Below are positions 1-8,639 of a stretch of 64,000 nucleotides of DNA, piece after piece. The position numbers and the translations under genes were made by a program. How positions within the stretch are numbered: the stretch's first letter is position 1; each line of letters begins with the position of its first letter. Origin of the DNA: Parabacteroides goldsteinii (GTDB lineage Bacteria > Bacteroidota > Bacteroidia > Bacteroidales > Tannerellaceae). The stretch spans positions 1 through 64,000 of the forward strand of contig NZ_JADNBB010000026.1 of NCBI RefSeq assembly GCF_015550595.1. The letters are read 5' to 3'. Below the pieces are notes generated by a model that saw nothing but the letters and a program-made list of their open reading frames with translations, did no database searches and was not told where the DNA came from.

Positions 1-309
1 CGCGCCGATGATACTTACGTGGTAAGCTGTCCGATCACATTCGAGACACTGACGCAGTTCCAGAGTACCCGCGTTTACCCGACGATGGTCAACAAGAATA
101 CACCGATCACGATCCAGACAGGAGCACCGGATGAAACTCCTGAATCGGCTGTCGTAGAGGTATACAACCTGAACGGACAGATCGTGAACAGACTGGAGAT
201 GAAGACATGGGAAACTACCCTTTCTACTGATATGGCTTCAGGAAGTTATATCGTCAAGGTTACGACGGAATCCGGAAGAACAACAACTCACAAAATTATT
301 ATCAAATAA
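1..309 (+). CDS. C-terminal fragment of a secreted protein with sorting-type domain (5' partial)
   Basis: The reading frame is open from the first base, so the gene begins outside the window; the codon at 19 is only an internal GTG. The last ~80 residues look like the C-terminal sorting domain used by the Bacteroidetes type IX secretion system: a beta-rich stretch with the phrase VYNLNGQIV, then a Gly-Ser-Tyr turn (ASGSYIVKV) and a short basic/hydrophobic end (HKIIIK). In that family the domain directs export across the outer membrane and is usually cleaved. The catalytic or binding part of the protein is upstream and cannot be judged. It lies 12 bp before the next gene and may be co-transcribed with it. 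Confidence 0.75.
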   Translation, partial: RADDTYVVSCPITFETLTQFQSTRVYPTMVNKNTPITIQTGAPDETPESAVVEVYNLNGQIVNRLEMKTWETTLSTDMASGSYIVKVTTESGRTTTHKIIIK

Positions 310-321
310 AAGAACCTGAAT

Positions 322-1410
322 ATGATCAAGATGATTTCCAACATAAGAAAAACTGTTTTATTACTTGCCACCGGCTGCCTGGTCAGCACCGTTTCCGCTC
401 AGCAGGGAACGGGGGGCAGAGAACGTAGCCAGTATAACAACAACCAGCAGCAACAGCGTCAGCAGCAGCGTGAATATCGTGAAGAACAACGCGATACGAC
501 AAAGACTAAAACGTCTTACCTCACCGTCTCCGGCGGTGTGGGTTCTTCTTCCTTACGCTATGATCTGGACTATAAGATCGAGGGCTTTCAGGAAAAAGGA
601 AACCGCGACAATAAACTCGGTTATGAAGTAGATATCCGTTACAGTTACTTTTTCAATCCGCACTGGGGGGTTGCTACCGGCGTAGGTATCTCCCGTTATG
701 CCACGGTAGGCAGGCTAAAAGGCGATATGTCGGACGACAAATATATGAAGCTGGGCAATATGATCGATGACGACGACTTCTCCGGCCACCCGCGTGAGTT
801 CGAACTGCGTGCCCGACTGAAAGGCCTGGAAGAAAAGCAGACCGCTTTTCTTCTGGATATACCTTTGATGGCAATATATCAAACACGTTTCGGCGAAGAA
901 GAGAACTGGGGAATGTATGCCGGGCTGGGTGTTAAACTACAAATCCCTGTCCAGACAAAATACAAAGTACAGGGTAACACGACCAGTGAACTGAATGTAT
1001 CGGGATATTACCCACATATCCCGTCCGATGTAGGTTCACCCTCCGAATCACCCGTGCCTCACCATGGGTTCGGCACGATCAATGATCCGGGTAGTGAGCT
1101 CGACTGGAGCGGCAAGAACAAACTGAAGCTGGGTGTAGCCGGGACAGCCGAACTGGGTTTCCTGATATCATTGAACGAAGACAAAGATATCGACTTGTTG
1201 TTGGGTGGCTATATCGATTACGGTTTTACCAACATGAAAAAGAAAAAAAACCAGGGTTTACTCTCCTCTCCTGCCTCTTATCATCCCGAAGGGAATAAGA
1301 CCGTCGGACAAGGTATCCCGTACAACGGCATGTTGAACTCGGATGTGACCGACAAAGTGAAGGTTATGTCGTTCGGTGTGAAACTAGGGCTTAGGTTCAA
1401 ACTGAATTGA
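322..1410 (+). CDS. Predicted outer-membrane beta-barrel protein
   Basis: A 362-residue protein with an N-terminal signal peptide ending near VSAQQ (about residue 27). A Gln/Arg/Asn-rich low-complexity segment (about 30-60) follows, then a long domain of alternating polar/aromatic strands (YLTVSGGVGSSSLRYDL, VDIRYSYFFNPHWGVATGVGISRY, FGVKLGLRFKLN). Short amphipathic strands separated by Gly/Asp turns, with a strand at the very C terminus, are typical of porin-family outer-membrane beta barrels. A loop of about 60 residues rich in Pro/Ser/Gly (about 230-270) may be surface exposed. Starts at 322 and 331 are both possible. No specific function is recognised. Confidence 0.7.
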   Translation: MIKMISNIRKTVLLLATGCLVSTVSAQQGTGGRERSQYNNNQQQQRQQQREYREEQRDTTKTKTSYLTVSGGVGSSSLRYDLDYKIEGFQEKGNRDNKLGYEVDIRYSYFFNPHWGVATGVGISRYATVGRLKGDMSDDKYMKLGNMIDDDDFSGHPREFELRARLKGLEEKQTAFLLDIPLMAIYQTRFGEEENWGMYAGLGVKLQIPVQTKYKVQGNTTSELNVSGYYPHIPSDVGSPSESPVPHHGFGTINDPGSELDWSGKNKLKLGVAGTAELGFLISLNEDKDIDLLLGGYIDYGFTNMKKKKNQGLLSSPASYHPEGNKTVGQGIPYNGMLNSDVTDKVKVMSFGVKLGLRFKLN

Positions 1411-1450
1411 TAAAGTTCAGAGAATCGATATTTAATATATTAAGCGATCA

Positions 1451-1482
1451 AAAAAGGCCGGAAGTTATTTTCCGGCCTTTTT
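1451..1482. terminator. Bidirectional intrinsic terminator
   Basis: A 13-bp perfect stem (1451-1463 with 1470-1482) and a six-base loop, with an A run on one side and a T run on the other. It lies between two convergent genes and can end transcription from both sides, including the end of the PUL1 operon. Confidence 0.85.
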
Positions 1483-1499
1483 ACTTATCAGGCAATTAC

Positions 1500-3611
1500 T
1501 TATTTTTCATTCTTTACAGGGGACCAGTTGTTCCAGTCGGGAGGAGTTACTCCCAGTAAATGTTTTACAAAGAAATCCAAGCGTTTCCGGTCGCCATATT
1601 CACCTCCCAGCGTATGGTTACTTCCCGGTACGACTACCAGTTCAAATTCTTTCTTTGCTTTTATAAGGGCATTGACAACCTGCATCGTTGTAGCCGGATC
1701 TACATTATCATCCATCTCACCGACCATCAGCATCAGCGGTCGTGTCAATAAATGGGCATTTTCCACATTACTGCAAGCCACATAACTACTATCGACCGGA
1801 TATCCCATCCACTGCTCATTCCACCAGATCTTATCCATTCGGTTGTCATGACAACCACATCCGGCATAAGCAGCCTTATAGAACTCTGGATGGAAAAGCA
1901 CAGCAGCCATTGCTTCCTGACCTCCGGCCGAACCACCGAACACACCTACCTTATCGATATCCATATAAGGATATTTTTGTGCAGCCGCTTTCATCCAGGC
2001 AATACGATCCGGGAAACCTGCATCTTTCAGATTCTTATAGATAATACTCTCAAAGGCTTTACTACGGAAAGATGTTCCCATCCCGTCGCACTGGACAACG
2101 ATAAAGCCTAATTCGGCGATTTGCTGATGGAACCAGTAAAACGACCGGAATTCCTTCGGTGTATAGGCACTTCCGGGGCCGGCATAAATATATTCGAGTA
2201 CCGGATATTTCCTAGACGGATCGAAATTGGTCGGACGGAAAATGACACCCCATATATCCGTTTCGTTATCGCGTCCTTTAGCAACGAAAGGTTCAGGGGC
2301 AATCCATCCGCGTTTCTTTAATTCCGTCAGATCGGATTCTTCAAGCGGCATGACCACCTTTCCATCTTTGGCACTGCGCAAAACAGATTTAGGAGCTTTG
2401 TCGACCTTCGACCAGGTATCGACCAGGAATTTATTATCAGCCGAAAACCAGGCTGTATGAGTGCCTTCTTCCGGAGTCAGACAAGTAAGGCCGGTACCGT
2501 CCATATTGATACGGTAGTAGCGTATCAGGTAAGGGTCTTCATCTTTCACCATTCCACTGGCGGCAAAATAGATAACACGGTTTGTTTCATCCACCTCAAC
2601 CACATTACGCACATACCATTCGCCTTTGGTGATCTGTTGTTTTACCTGTCCCGTTTGGCGGTCTATCAGATAAAGATGGTTCCAGTTATCGCGCTCGCTC
2701 ATCCAGATCAGTTCATTCCCGTTAGCCAGGTCTTTGCGGAAATAACGGGTGTAATTGACAAAGGTGTTGCTTGTCTCTTCTACGATAGGGCGCACTTTGC
2801 CCGTTTCGGCAGAAAGTTCCAATACCCGGTAAACCTGATGCCCTCGCTGATTATATTCGAAAAGAAGTGACCGGCTATCGTTATCCCAATCCAACCCGTG
2901 TACATCGAACTGGGAGGCAAAGAGTTCAGTCGACGGTGCTTTCACCTCTCCTGTCTCCACATTAAAAATATGGGGAACACGGAAAGGAAGGGCATCACCG
3001 GGTTTGGCATATTCCCGTTTATGCAGTTTGGGTTGTAACTGGTCTTTCGGTGATGACTCTACGAAATAAATATATCTCTTTTCTGCCGGACGGATCTTCA
3101 TAGAAGCCACTTTCCGGGAGTCGGGCGACCAACTGACATAGGCAGAGTAATACTCACCGGGAGCACCATCCAGGCTCAGGGCTTTTTCCTGTCCGGTGGC
3201 TACATCCTTTACATAGACATTGCTATTTTTAATGAAAGCAATCCTTTTTCCATCCGGAGAAGGGATGGAATCGCCTGTACGTTCCTCATCCGTTTCCGCC
3301 CAGTAGCGGTCAGGCCAACGGCGGGTATTTTCTGTGAGCAGGCGTTGCTTCATGGTGTCGGGCATGGCAATACGCGTTTTTTTATCGGCATCGACAATCA
3401 CGTACTTTTCACCTTCTGGGGTGTTACGTACATACCAGAAACGATGGGAGTCGCCTATCCAACGAGGATTCATGTTCGAATAAGGAACAGCATCTTTAAA
3501 CTTCTCAGGTAAAGAAAAGGCACGGGCATAGTCGTCTGCCGTGCCTTGAGCCTTGAGGGTACCGGCAAATAATCCGGTACCCAGAGCTACTAGCAATACT
3601 AATCTTTTCAT
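1500..3611 (-). CDS. Exported S9 peptidase, dipeptidyl peptidase IV type
   Basis: A 703-residue protein with a signal peptide (cleavage near LKAQG, residue 22). Residues about 60-430 form a DPP IV-type beta-propeller (WSPDSRK, LDWDNDSRSLLFEY, WMSERDNWNHLYL). The C-terminal alpha/beta-hydrolase carries a catalytic triad: Ser561 in GVFGGSAGG, Asp in GEMDDNVDP (634/635) and His666 in PGSNHTLGG. DPP IV enzymes remove X-Pro or X-Ala dipeptides in the periplasm. It is the last gene of PUL1, 26 bp after a GH127 gene, so it is probably co-transcribed. A Pro-specific exopeptidase beside arabinofuranosidases fits a hydroxyproline-rich glycoprotein substrate, but the specificity is inferred. The nucleophile elbow GGSAGG differs from the classical GWSYGG. 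Confidence 0.85.
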   Translation of the reverse strand: MKRLVLLVALGTGLFAGTLKAQGTADDYARAFSLPEKFKDAVPYSNMNPRWIGDSHRFWYVRNTPEGEKYVIVDADKKTRIAMPDTMKQRLLTENTRRWPDRYWAETDEERTGDSIPSPDGKRIAFIKNSNVYVKDVATGQEKALSLDGAPGEYYSAYVSWSPDSRKVASMKIRPAEKRYIYFVESSPKDQLQPKLHKREYAKPGDALPFRVPHIFNVETGEVKAPSTELFASQFDVHGLDWDNDSRSLLFEYNQRGHQVYRVLELSAETGKVRPIVEETSNTFVNYTRYFRKDLANGNELIWMSERDNWNHLYLIDRQTGQVKQQITKGEWYVRNVVEVDETNRVIYFAASGMVKDEDPYLIRYYRINMDGTGLTCLTPEEGTHTAWFSADNKFLVDTWSKVDKAPKSVLRSAKDGKVVMPLEESDLTELKKRGWIAPEPFVAKGRDNETDIWGVIFRPTNFDPSRKYPVLEYIYAGPGSAYTPKEFRSFYWFHQQIAELGFIVVQCDGMGTSFRSKAFESIIYKNLKDAGFPDRIAWMKAAAQKYPYMDIDKVGVFGGSAGGQEAMAAVLFHPEFYKAAYAGCGCHDNRMDKIWWNEQWMGYPVDSSYVACSNVENAHLLTRPLMLMVGEMDDNVDPATTMQVVNALIKAKKEFELVVVPGSNHTLGGEYGDRKRLDFFVKHLLGVTPPDWNNWSPVKNEK

Positions 3612-3637
3612 TATCTACTACATATAAAAAATCCAGA

Positions 3638-6034
3638 CTATTCTATAGCCCATTCAAAAAGGCCTACAGAGTTTTTCTCCGGTTGTACCACTTCCAGTTT
3701 AACTGCTGAAGTTTTTACCGGTGTAAAACGGACTGTATTAGGATCTCCCTTGGCTACTCCATATTGAGTGGAGTTTTCTACGGGTTGCCAGCCACCGGAA
3801 GCATCTTTATAATAAATTTTCCAGCTTTGTGGGATGCGGCAACCTCCCCAGGGGGCATCATCATACCAATAAACAGTAGTGGAAGATACTTCCTGCGGTT
3901 GTTCAAACTCGTATGCAATCCATTCGGTAGTACCTTCCTCCGGCCACCAATGATAATAAGGGGCAGTACGGTCGTTTTCATCCTTCGGAGTCAGACCGTC
4001 ATTAATAGCAGAAATCGATTTTACCATATGAGAGGCTGTGATTTTTGCTTTTGAAGCGATCGTCGGAGGCATTACCGGACGGGTTGCACTTACATCCTGC
4101 GGCAACCAAACGGACATTTCACCGGTACCGCGATGTGCCCAGGCATAATAAGGGATCATGGTCAGGGTGACATCTTTGGTAATCAGGCGACCGGTTTCGT
4201 CGTACCCCAACGTTTGTATTTGTGTTTTCAGGCAGTCGATGCCATACAGAAGCTCCGGTTTACGTTCTACGGTGAATTCCGGTTTACGATTCATAAATAC
4301 GCTCAATACACTGAAGTCGTTATCAGGCCATTCGGCACAATAAACGAGCGGACCACGTTCAACAGATATCTTTCCCCGGTCGGCTTCTACTTTCGAGTTG
4401 GCTTTTACGGTACGCGGTTCCATATCGAAATGAACTTCCACGACATCCCCTTTTTTCCACAGGCGGTTTATAGCGAAATAACCCTTATCGAGATTACTTC
4501 TGAATGTTTCTCCATTCACTTTTACAGAATAATTCAATTGTTTATTATCGGTAAATGAATATAGATTGCTCGGAACGACTTCACCCTGTACCCACCCCGG
4601 TATACGAATCTTTAAGGTGAAGTTTTGTTTTCCTTTCGGAGAAACGGATACGCGGATATCACCGTTCCAGGGATATTCGGTAGTCTGGGCCAAGGTCACT
4701 TTCTTTCCTTCTACATTCAGTTCAGATGTGTTACTCATAAACAGATTGACATATACATCCTTATTGTGTACGGCATAAACATATCCGGGTAAAGAAGGAA
4801 TAAAACGGCAGATATTAGACGGACAGCAGGCACATCCAAACCATGGTTGCCGCTGATGCTGACCGATAGATTCCAGCGGGTTCGGATAGAAGAAACCGCC
4901 GCCATCCAAAGATACACCGGAGATCAATCCGTTATACAAGGAACGTTCCAATACATCGTAATATTTAGATTCGCCGTGAAGGAGGAAAAGACGATAGTTC
5001 CAATACACGTTACCGATTGCTGCACAAGTCTCGCAATAGGCCGACATATTAGGCAACTCATAATTTTCACCGAATGCTTCACCGTGGCTGGTAGCACCGA
5101 TACCTCCGGTAACATACAATTTCTTGGTTACTACATTATCCCATATCTTGTCAATGGCATGTACATATCCGGTATCACCTGTCAACGCGGCAACATCTGC
5201 CATCCCTGAATACATATAAGCAGCACGAACGGCATGGCCGACAGCCTCATCCTGTTCTAAAACAGGCTTATGAGCCTGACTATAAGCATCGGTACGGGTA
5301 GTATATCCACGTTTGTCGAGGAAGAATTTAGCCAGATCGAGATATTTCCGTTCTCCCGTCACCAGATATAACTTAGCCAGTGCCATCTCTGCTATCTGAT
5401 GCCCGGGAACGCGAACGAGCTGTCCGGGTTTATCCCCTATTTCCCGTTCCACGCAATCGGCATACTTGATGGCGATATTAAGGAAGTTCTTTTTTCCGGT
5501 GGCCTGATAATGGGCGATAGCACCCTCGATCATGTGTCCCAGATTATAAAATTCATGGCTCAGGTCTTCCACTTTTTCCCAGCGTTTACTTCCGGCCCAT
5601 TCATGCGGATGCTCGGGGTTCATGGTACGAGAGGTATATAAATATCCGTCGGGTTCCTGAGCGGCTGCAACTACCGTCAATACACTATCGATATATTTGG
5701 CCAACTTTTTGTCCGGATAAGTTTGCATGGAGTAGCTGGCACCTTCAATGGTTTTATAAACATCCGTATCGTCAAAAGCCAGGCCACCGACCTTATACTC
5801 GCTACTGGGATGAGCCGCTTTATAGAAATTATCATAACGGCCGGTTTCTTCACATTTGCTGAATGCTAAAGGTATTGTCACTTCACGACTGGCTTTCAGA
5901 CGTTGTCCCCAAAAGCTGTCGGTTACTTTCACGGAAGTGAACGGAACAGGAGTGATCGGATATCCCCCGTCATGCGTTTGTGCACTTCCCGCCAGACATA
6001 AGCCGGCTAGTGTTATTACCAGAATATTTTTCAT
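3638..6034 (-). CDS. GH127 beta-L-arabinofuranosidase (copy 1, periplasmic)
   Basis: A 798-residue protein of the GH127/DUF1680 family with a cleavable signal peptide (AGSAQT, about residue 19). The zinc-thiolate catalytic site known from the bifidobacterial enzyme HypBA1 is intact: Glu326 in NYELPN (acid/base position), Glu335 and Cys337 in AYCETC, and Cys403-Cys404 in GCACCPSN (nucleophile and zinc ligand). An (alpha/alpha)6 barrel covers about residues 30-430. Beta-sandwich segments follow, and a C-terminal discoidin-like module covers about 655-798 (IAYEFEQPQEV, TTVYWYDDAPWGGCRIPQSW). The enzyme should release terminal beta-linked L-arabinofuranose. It is 13 bp downstream of its paralogue. 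Confidence 0.9.
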   Translation of the reverse strand: MKNILVITLAGLCLAGSAQTHDGGYPITPVPFTSVKVTDSFWGQRLKASREVTIPLAFSKCEETGRYDNFYKAAHPSSEYKVGGLAFDDTDVYKTIEGASYSMQTYPDKKLAKYIDSVLTVVAAAQEPDGYLYTSRTMNPEHPHEWAGSKRWEKVEDLSHEFYNLGHMIEGAIAHYQATGKKNFLNIAIKYADCVEREIGDKPGQLVRVPGHQIAEMALAKLYLVTGERKYLDLAKFFLDKRGYTTRTDAYSQAHKPVLEQDEAVGHAVRAAYMYSGMADVAALTGDTGYVHAIDKIWDNVVTKKLYVTGGIGATSHGEAFGENYELPNMSAYCETCAAIGNVYWNYRLFLLHGESKYYDVLERSLYNGLISGVSLDGGGFFYPNPLESIGQHQRQPWFGCACCPSNICRFIPSLPGYVYAVHNKDVYVNLFMSNTSELNVEGKKVTLAQTTEYPWNGDIRVSVSPKGKQNFTLKIRIPGWVQGEVVPSNLYSFTDNKQLNYSVKVNGETFRSNLDKGYFAINRLWKKGDVVEVHFDMEPRTVKANSKVEADRGKISVERGPLVYCAEWPDNDFSVLSVFMNRKPEFTVERKPELLYGIDCLKTQIQTLGYDETGRLITKDVTLTMIPYYAWAHRGTGEMSVWLPQDVSATRPVMPPTIASKAKITASHMVKSISAINDGLTPKDENDRTAPYYHWWPEEGTTEWIAYEFEQPQEVSSTTVYWYDDAPWGGCRIPQSWKIYYKDASGGWQPVENSTQYGVAKGDPNTVRFTPVKTSAVKLEVVQPEKNSVGLFEWAIE

Positions 6035-6047
6035 GTTCTATAATATT

Positions 6048-8501
6048 TTAGTTAACTTTCCATTCGATCACACCGCCCGATTCGCCTTTCTGCAAGTTGA
6101 TTACAAGTTTCAGACCGGAAGTTGTGACGGGTTCGAAGTCGACCGAATTGTAACAATCTTTCTTACAACCGTATTCACCTTTCGCCTTCACGTCTTTCCA
6201 GGTGTTTCCTTCCTTATATTGCACTTTCCAGTTAGCCGGAACGCGATAGTTACCGTCGTAATGATCGAATTCAAGCCAGTAGACTTCTACATTCTTTACT
6301 GTTTCAGGCTGATTGAATACATATTCGATAGCTTCTTCCGAACCTGTCTTCAACCAGAAATAATGATAGGGTTTCGACATATCGTCCGAGCTCTTCGGAT
6401 CCCACTGATCGTTTACACCATAACAATACTCACGACGTTCGATAGGCAGGCCATCCTTCTGGATCGGTGCACTGACAATCGTAAATGACCGGGCACGGGA
6501 AGCGATACTTGGTTCCGGAGTCGGTTTTGCATAATCGGCAGACGCCGGGATCCAGACAGCCATCTCCGCATTACCACGATTGTTCCAGGTTGAATAAGGG
6601 ATCAGTTTCACCGGTACGTCTTTTTCTGCGATTGTGCCGTCGTCATTACGCTCCAACTCTTTCGCTGTACCTTCCAATTCTACGATCCCGTTCAGTTTGT
6701 CCTTTTCAAATGTATAAGACAGAGAGGCATTTTCCGGAAGATACTTATTGAAGACATGGTGGTCTGGCTGATCCACTCCTTCGAGACAATAAACGACCGG
6801 ACCACGTTCGATAGCCAACAAACCTTCGTCTGCTTTCACTTTCTCATGTGCCTTGACACGGTGAACATCCATCGGCAGAGATATTTCTACTACATCACCG
6901 GCATTCCACTGGCGTTCGAGAGAAATATAGCCGTCATACGCTTTACTTTTAACAGCCTTACCATTCACTTTAACCTGGTATTTATCCGATTCTTTGGATG
7001 TAAAAGTATACAAGTCGCTTCCGCTAACGGGTTCATTGTCAGCCCAACCCGGCATACGCAGTTTTAATGCGAAATTAGTAGCTGTTTGCGGTGTAACTGT
7101 TAATTTAACAGCTCCATCCCATGGATATTCAGTTTCCTGATCCAATTCAACTTCATTTTCACCCAGTTTCACTTTACTGTTGCTACCAATGTACAGATTC
7201 ACGAAAATGCTATTTTCCTGAGTGGCATACATATACATGGGAACAGAGGCCATAAAACGGGTTACATTTCCCGGACAGCAGGCACATCCGAACCAGGGAG
7301 CACGTTCATGCTGTCCCATCGATTCAAGCGGATTATCATAAAAGAATTTATCTCCACTCAAAGAGACACCGGAGATCACACCGTTATATAGAGCACGTTC
7401 CAGTACATCCACATATTTAGCATCACCGGTTGCCAGGAACATACGTTGATTCCAGTATACATTAGCGATAGACGCACATGTTTCGCAATAAGCACTGTGA
7501 TTATGTAATTCATATTCTGGTCCGAAACCTTCACCTTGCGCTCTCGAACCGATTCCACCGGTAATATAAAGTTTCTTGGTTGCCATATTATTCCAGATAC
7601 GGCAAATAGCGTTAAAATAGGCTGAGTCTTTTGTCAAAGCGGCAACGTCGGCCACTCCGGAATAAAGATAACCGGCACGTACGGCATGACCGACAATCTC
7701 TTCCTGCTCCAGGATAGGCATGTGATCCTGGCTATATGCATTTAACCGATGCCCGTCTGTACCGCGTCCCGCTTCTTCCACAAAGTAACGGGCCATATCC
7801 AGATATTTCTGTTCACCTGTCACCTTATACATTTTAGCCAACCCCATTTCAACAATAGGATGCCCTGACGGAACATGCTTCTGCCCTTCATTAGGACCGA
7901 ACACCTGACAAACCAGATCCGCATTTTTTATAGCGACATCCAATAAAGAACGTTTTCCGGTAGCACGATAATGAGCTACGGCTGCTTCATACAGGTGACC
8001 GCAGTTATAGAGTTCATGACTGTTCAGTTTTTCCCAACGTTCTTTCCCCCACCAACGTGATAACCGTTCGCATTTGTTCGTTACGCAGGTAGTCAGATAA
8101 CCATCCGGTTCCTGGGCGACACCAATCAGTGTGATAACACTATCCAGATAGGCATCCAACTGAGGATCATATTTAACAGCCAGAGAATAAGAGGCTCCTT
8201 CAATGATCTTGTACGGATCAGTATCATCGAACGGGAAATCGCCTTTGTGTTCGCCTTTGATAAGTCCGCCGGCAAGGGCAAAGTTATCGAAACGTCCGTT
8301 CAACTCACATTGTTTGAATGCAGACGGGATAGATACAGTCCGGTTTACTTCGATACGGGGAGCCCAAAAATTATCTGTCAGATGTACTTCGGTAAACGGG
8401 ACCTCTACGATCGGTTCTGTGGATGTATATTTATCAGGAATAGACTGACAGGCAAAGAAACCGATAACAGGGATCGATGTAAATAATAAATCTTTCAGCA
8501 T
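6048..8501 (-). CDS. GH127 beta-L-arabinofuranosidase (copy 2, lipoprotein-like)
   Basis: An 817-residue paralogue of the neighbouring GH127 protein. The active-site residues are all present: Glu331 (EYELHN), Glu340 and Cys342 (AYCETC), Cys408-Cys409 (GCACCPGN). The N terminus differs: a short hydrophobic segment ends in a lipobox-like GFFAC with Cys18, so it is probably lipidated and membrane-anchored, whereas copy 1 looks soluble. The C-terminal discoidin-like module (about 670-817) is kept. This gene starts a new transcription segment: 138 bp separate it from the GH97 stop, and that gap contains the conserved 25-nt PUL1 site at 8585-8609. Two paralogues in different places suggest sequential attack on linked arabinoses. 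Confidence 0.88.
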   Translation of the reverse strand: MLKDLLFTSIPVIGFFACQSIPDKYTSTEPIVEVPFTEVHLTDNFWAPRIEVNRTVSIPSAFKQCELNGRFDNFALAGGLIKGEHKGDFPFDDTDPYKIIEGASYSLAVKYDPQLDAYLDSVITLIGVAQEPDGYLTTCVTNKCERLSRWWGKERWEKLNSHELYNCGHLYEAAVAHYRATGKRSLLDVAIKNADLVCQVFGPNEGQKHVPSGHPIVEMGLAKMYKVTGEQKYLDMARYFVEEAGRGTDGHRLNAYSQDHMPILEQEEIVGHAVRAGYLYSGVADVAALTKDSAYFNAICRIWNNMATKKLYITGGIGSRAQGEGFGPEYELHNHSAYCETCASIANVYWNQRMFLATGDAKYVDVLERALYNGVISGVSLSGDKFFYDNPLESMGQHERAPWFGCACCPGNVTRFMASVPMYMYATQENSIFVNLYIGSNSKVKLGENEVELDQETEYPWDGAVKLTVTPQTATNFALKLRMPGWADNEPVSGSDLYTFTSKESDKYQVKVNGKAVKSKAYDGYISLERQWNAGDVVEISLPMDVHRVKAHEKVKADEGLLAIERGPVVYCLEGVDQPDHHVFNKYLPENASLSYTFEKDKLNGIVELEGTAKELERNDDGTIAEKDVPVKLIPYSTWNNRGNAEMAVWIPASADYAKPTPEPSIASRARSFTIVSAPIQKDGLPIERREYCYGVNDQWDPKSSDDMSKPYHYFWLKTGSEEAIEYVFNQPETVKNVEVYWLEFDHYDGNYRVPANWKVQYKEGNTWKDVKAKGEYGCKKDCYNSVDFEPVTTSGLKLVINLQKGESGGVIEWKVN

Positions 8502-8584
8502 AACGCAAATATTTTGTTTTTGACTAATCGATAAAATCTTGAATGCAAAGAAAAATAATAAGAAACTCTTTCAATAAAAATATT

Positions 8585-8609
8585 GTCCATTAGAATAGCA
8601 AATTAGACT
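8585..8609 (+). promoter_or_regulatory. Candidate PUL1 operator, site 1 (upstream of GH127 pair)
   Basis: This 25-nt site aligns without gaps to 17934-17958 and to the complement of 18026-18050. Sixteen of 25 positions are identical in all three; the core is GAATAGYAAAT and the 5' end is GTC. It lies 84-108 nt upstream of the GH127 start at 8501, nearly the same distance and orientation as site 2 has to susC. It is followed by a perfect 8-bp inverted repeat pair, ATTAGAAT (8589-8596) and ATTCTAAT (8618-8625). Binding by the PUL1 hybrid regulator is inferred. Confidence 0.65.
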
Positions 8610-8639
8610 ATTTTACCATTCTAATAGACTGATCCTACA

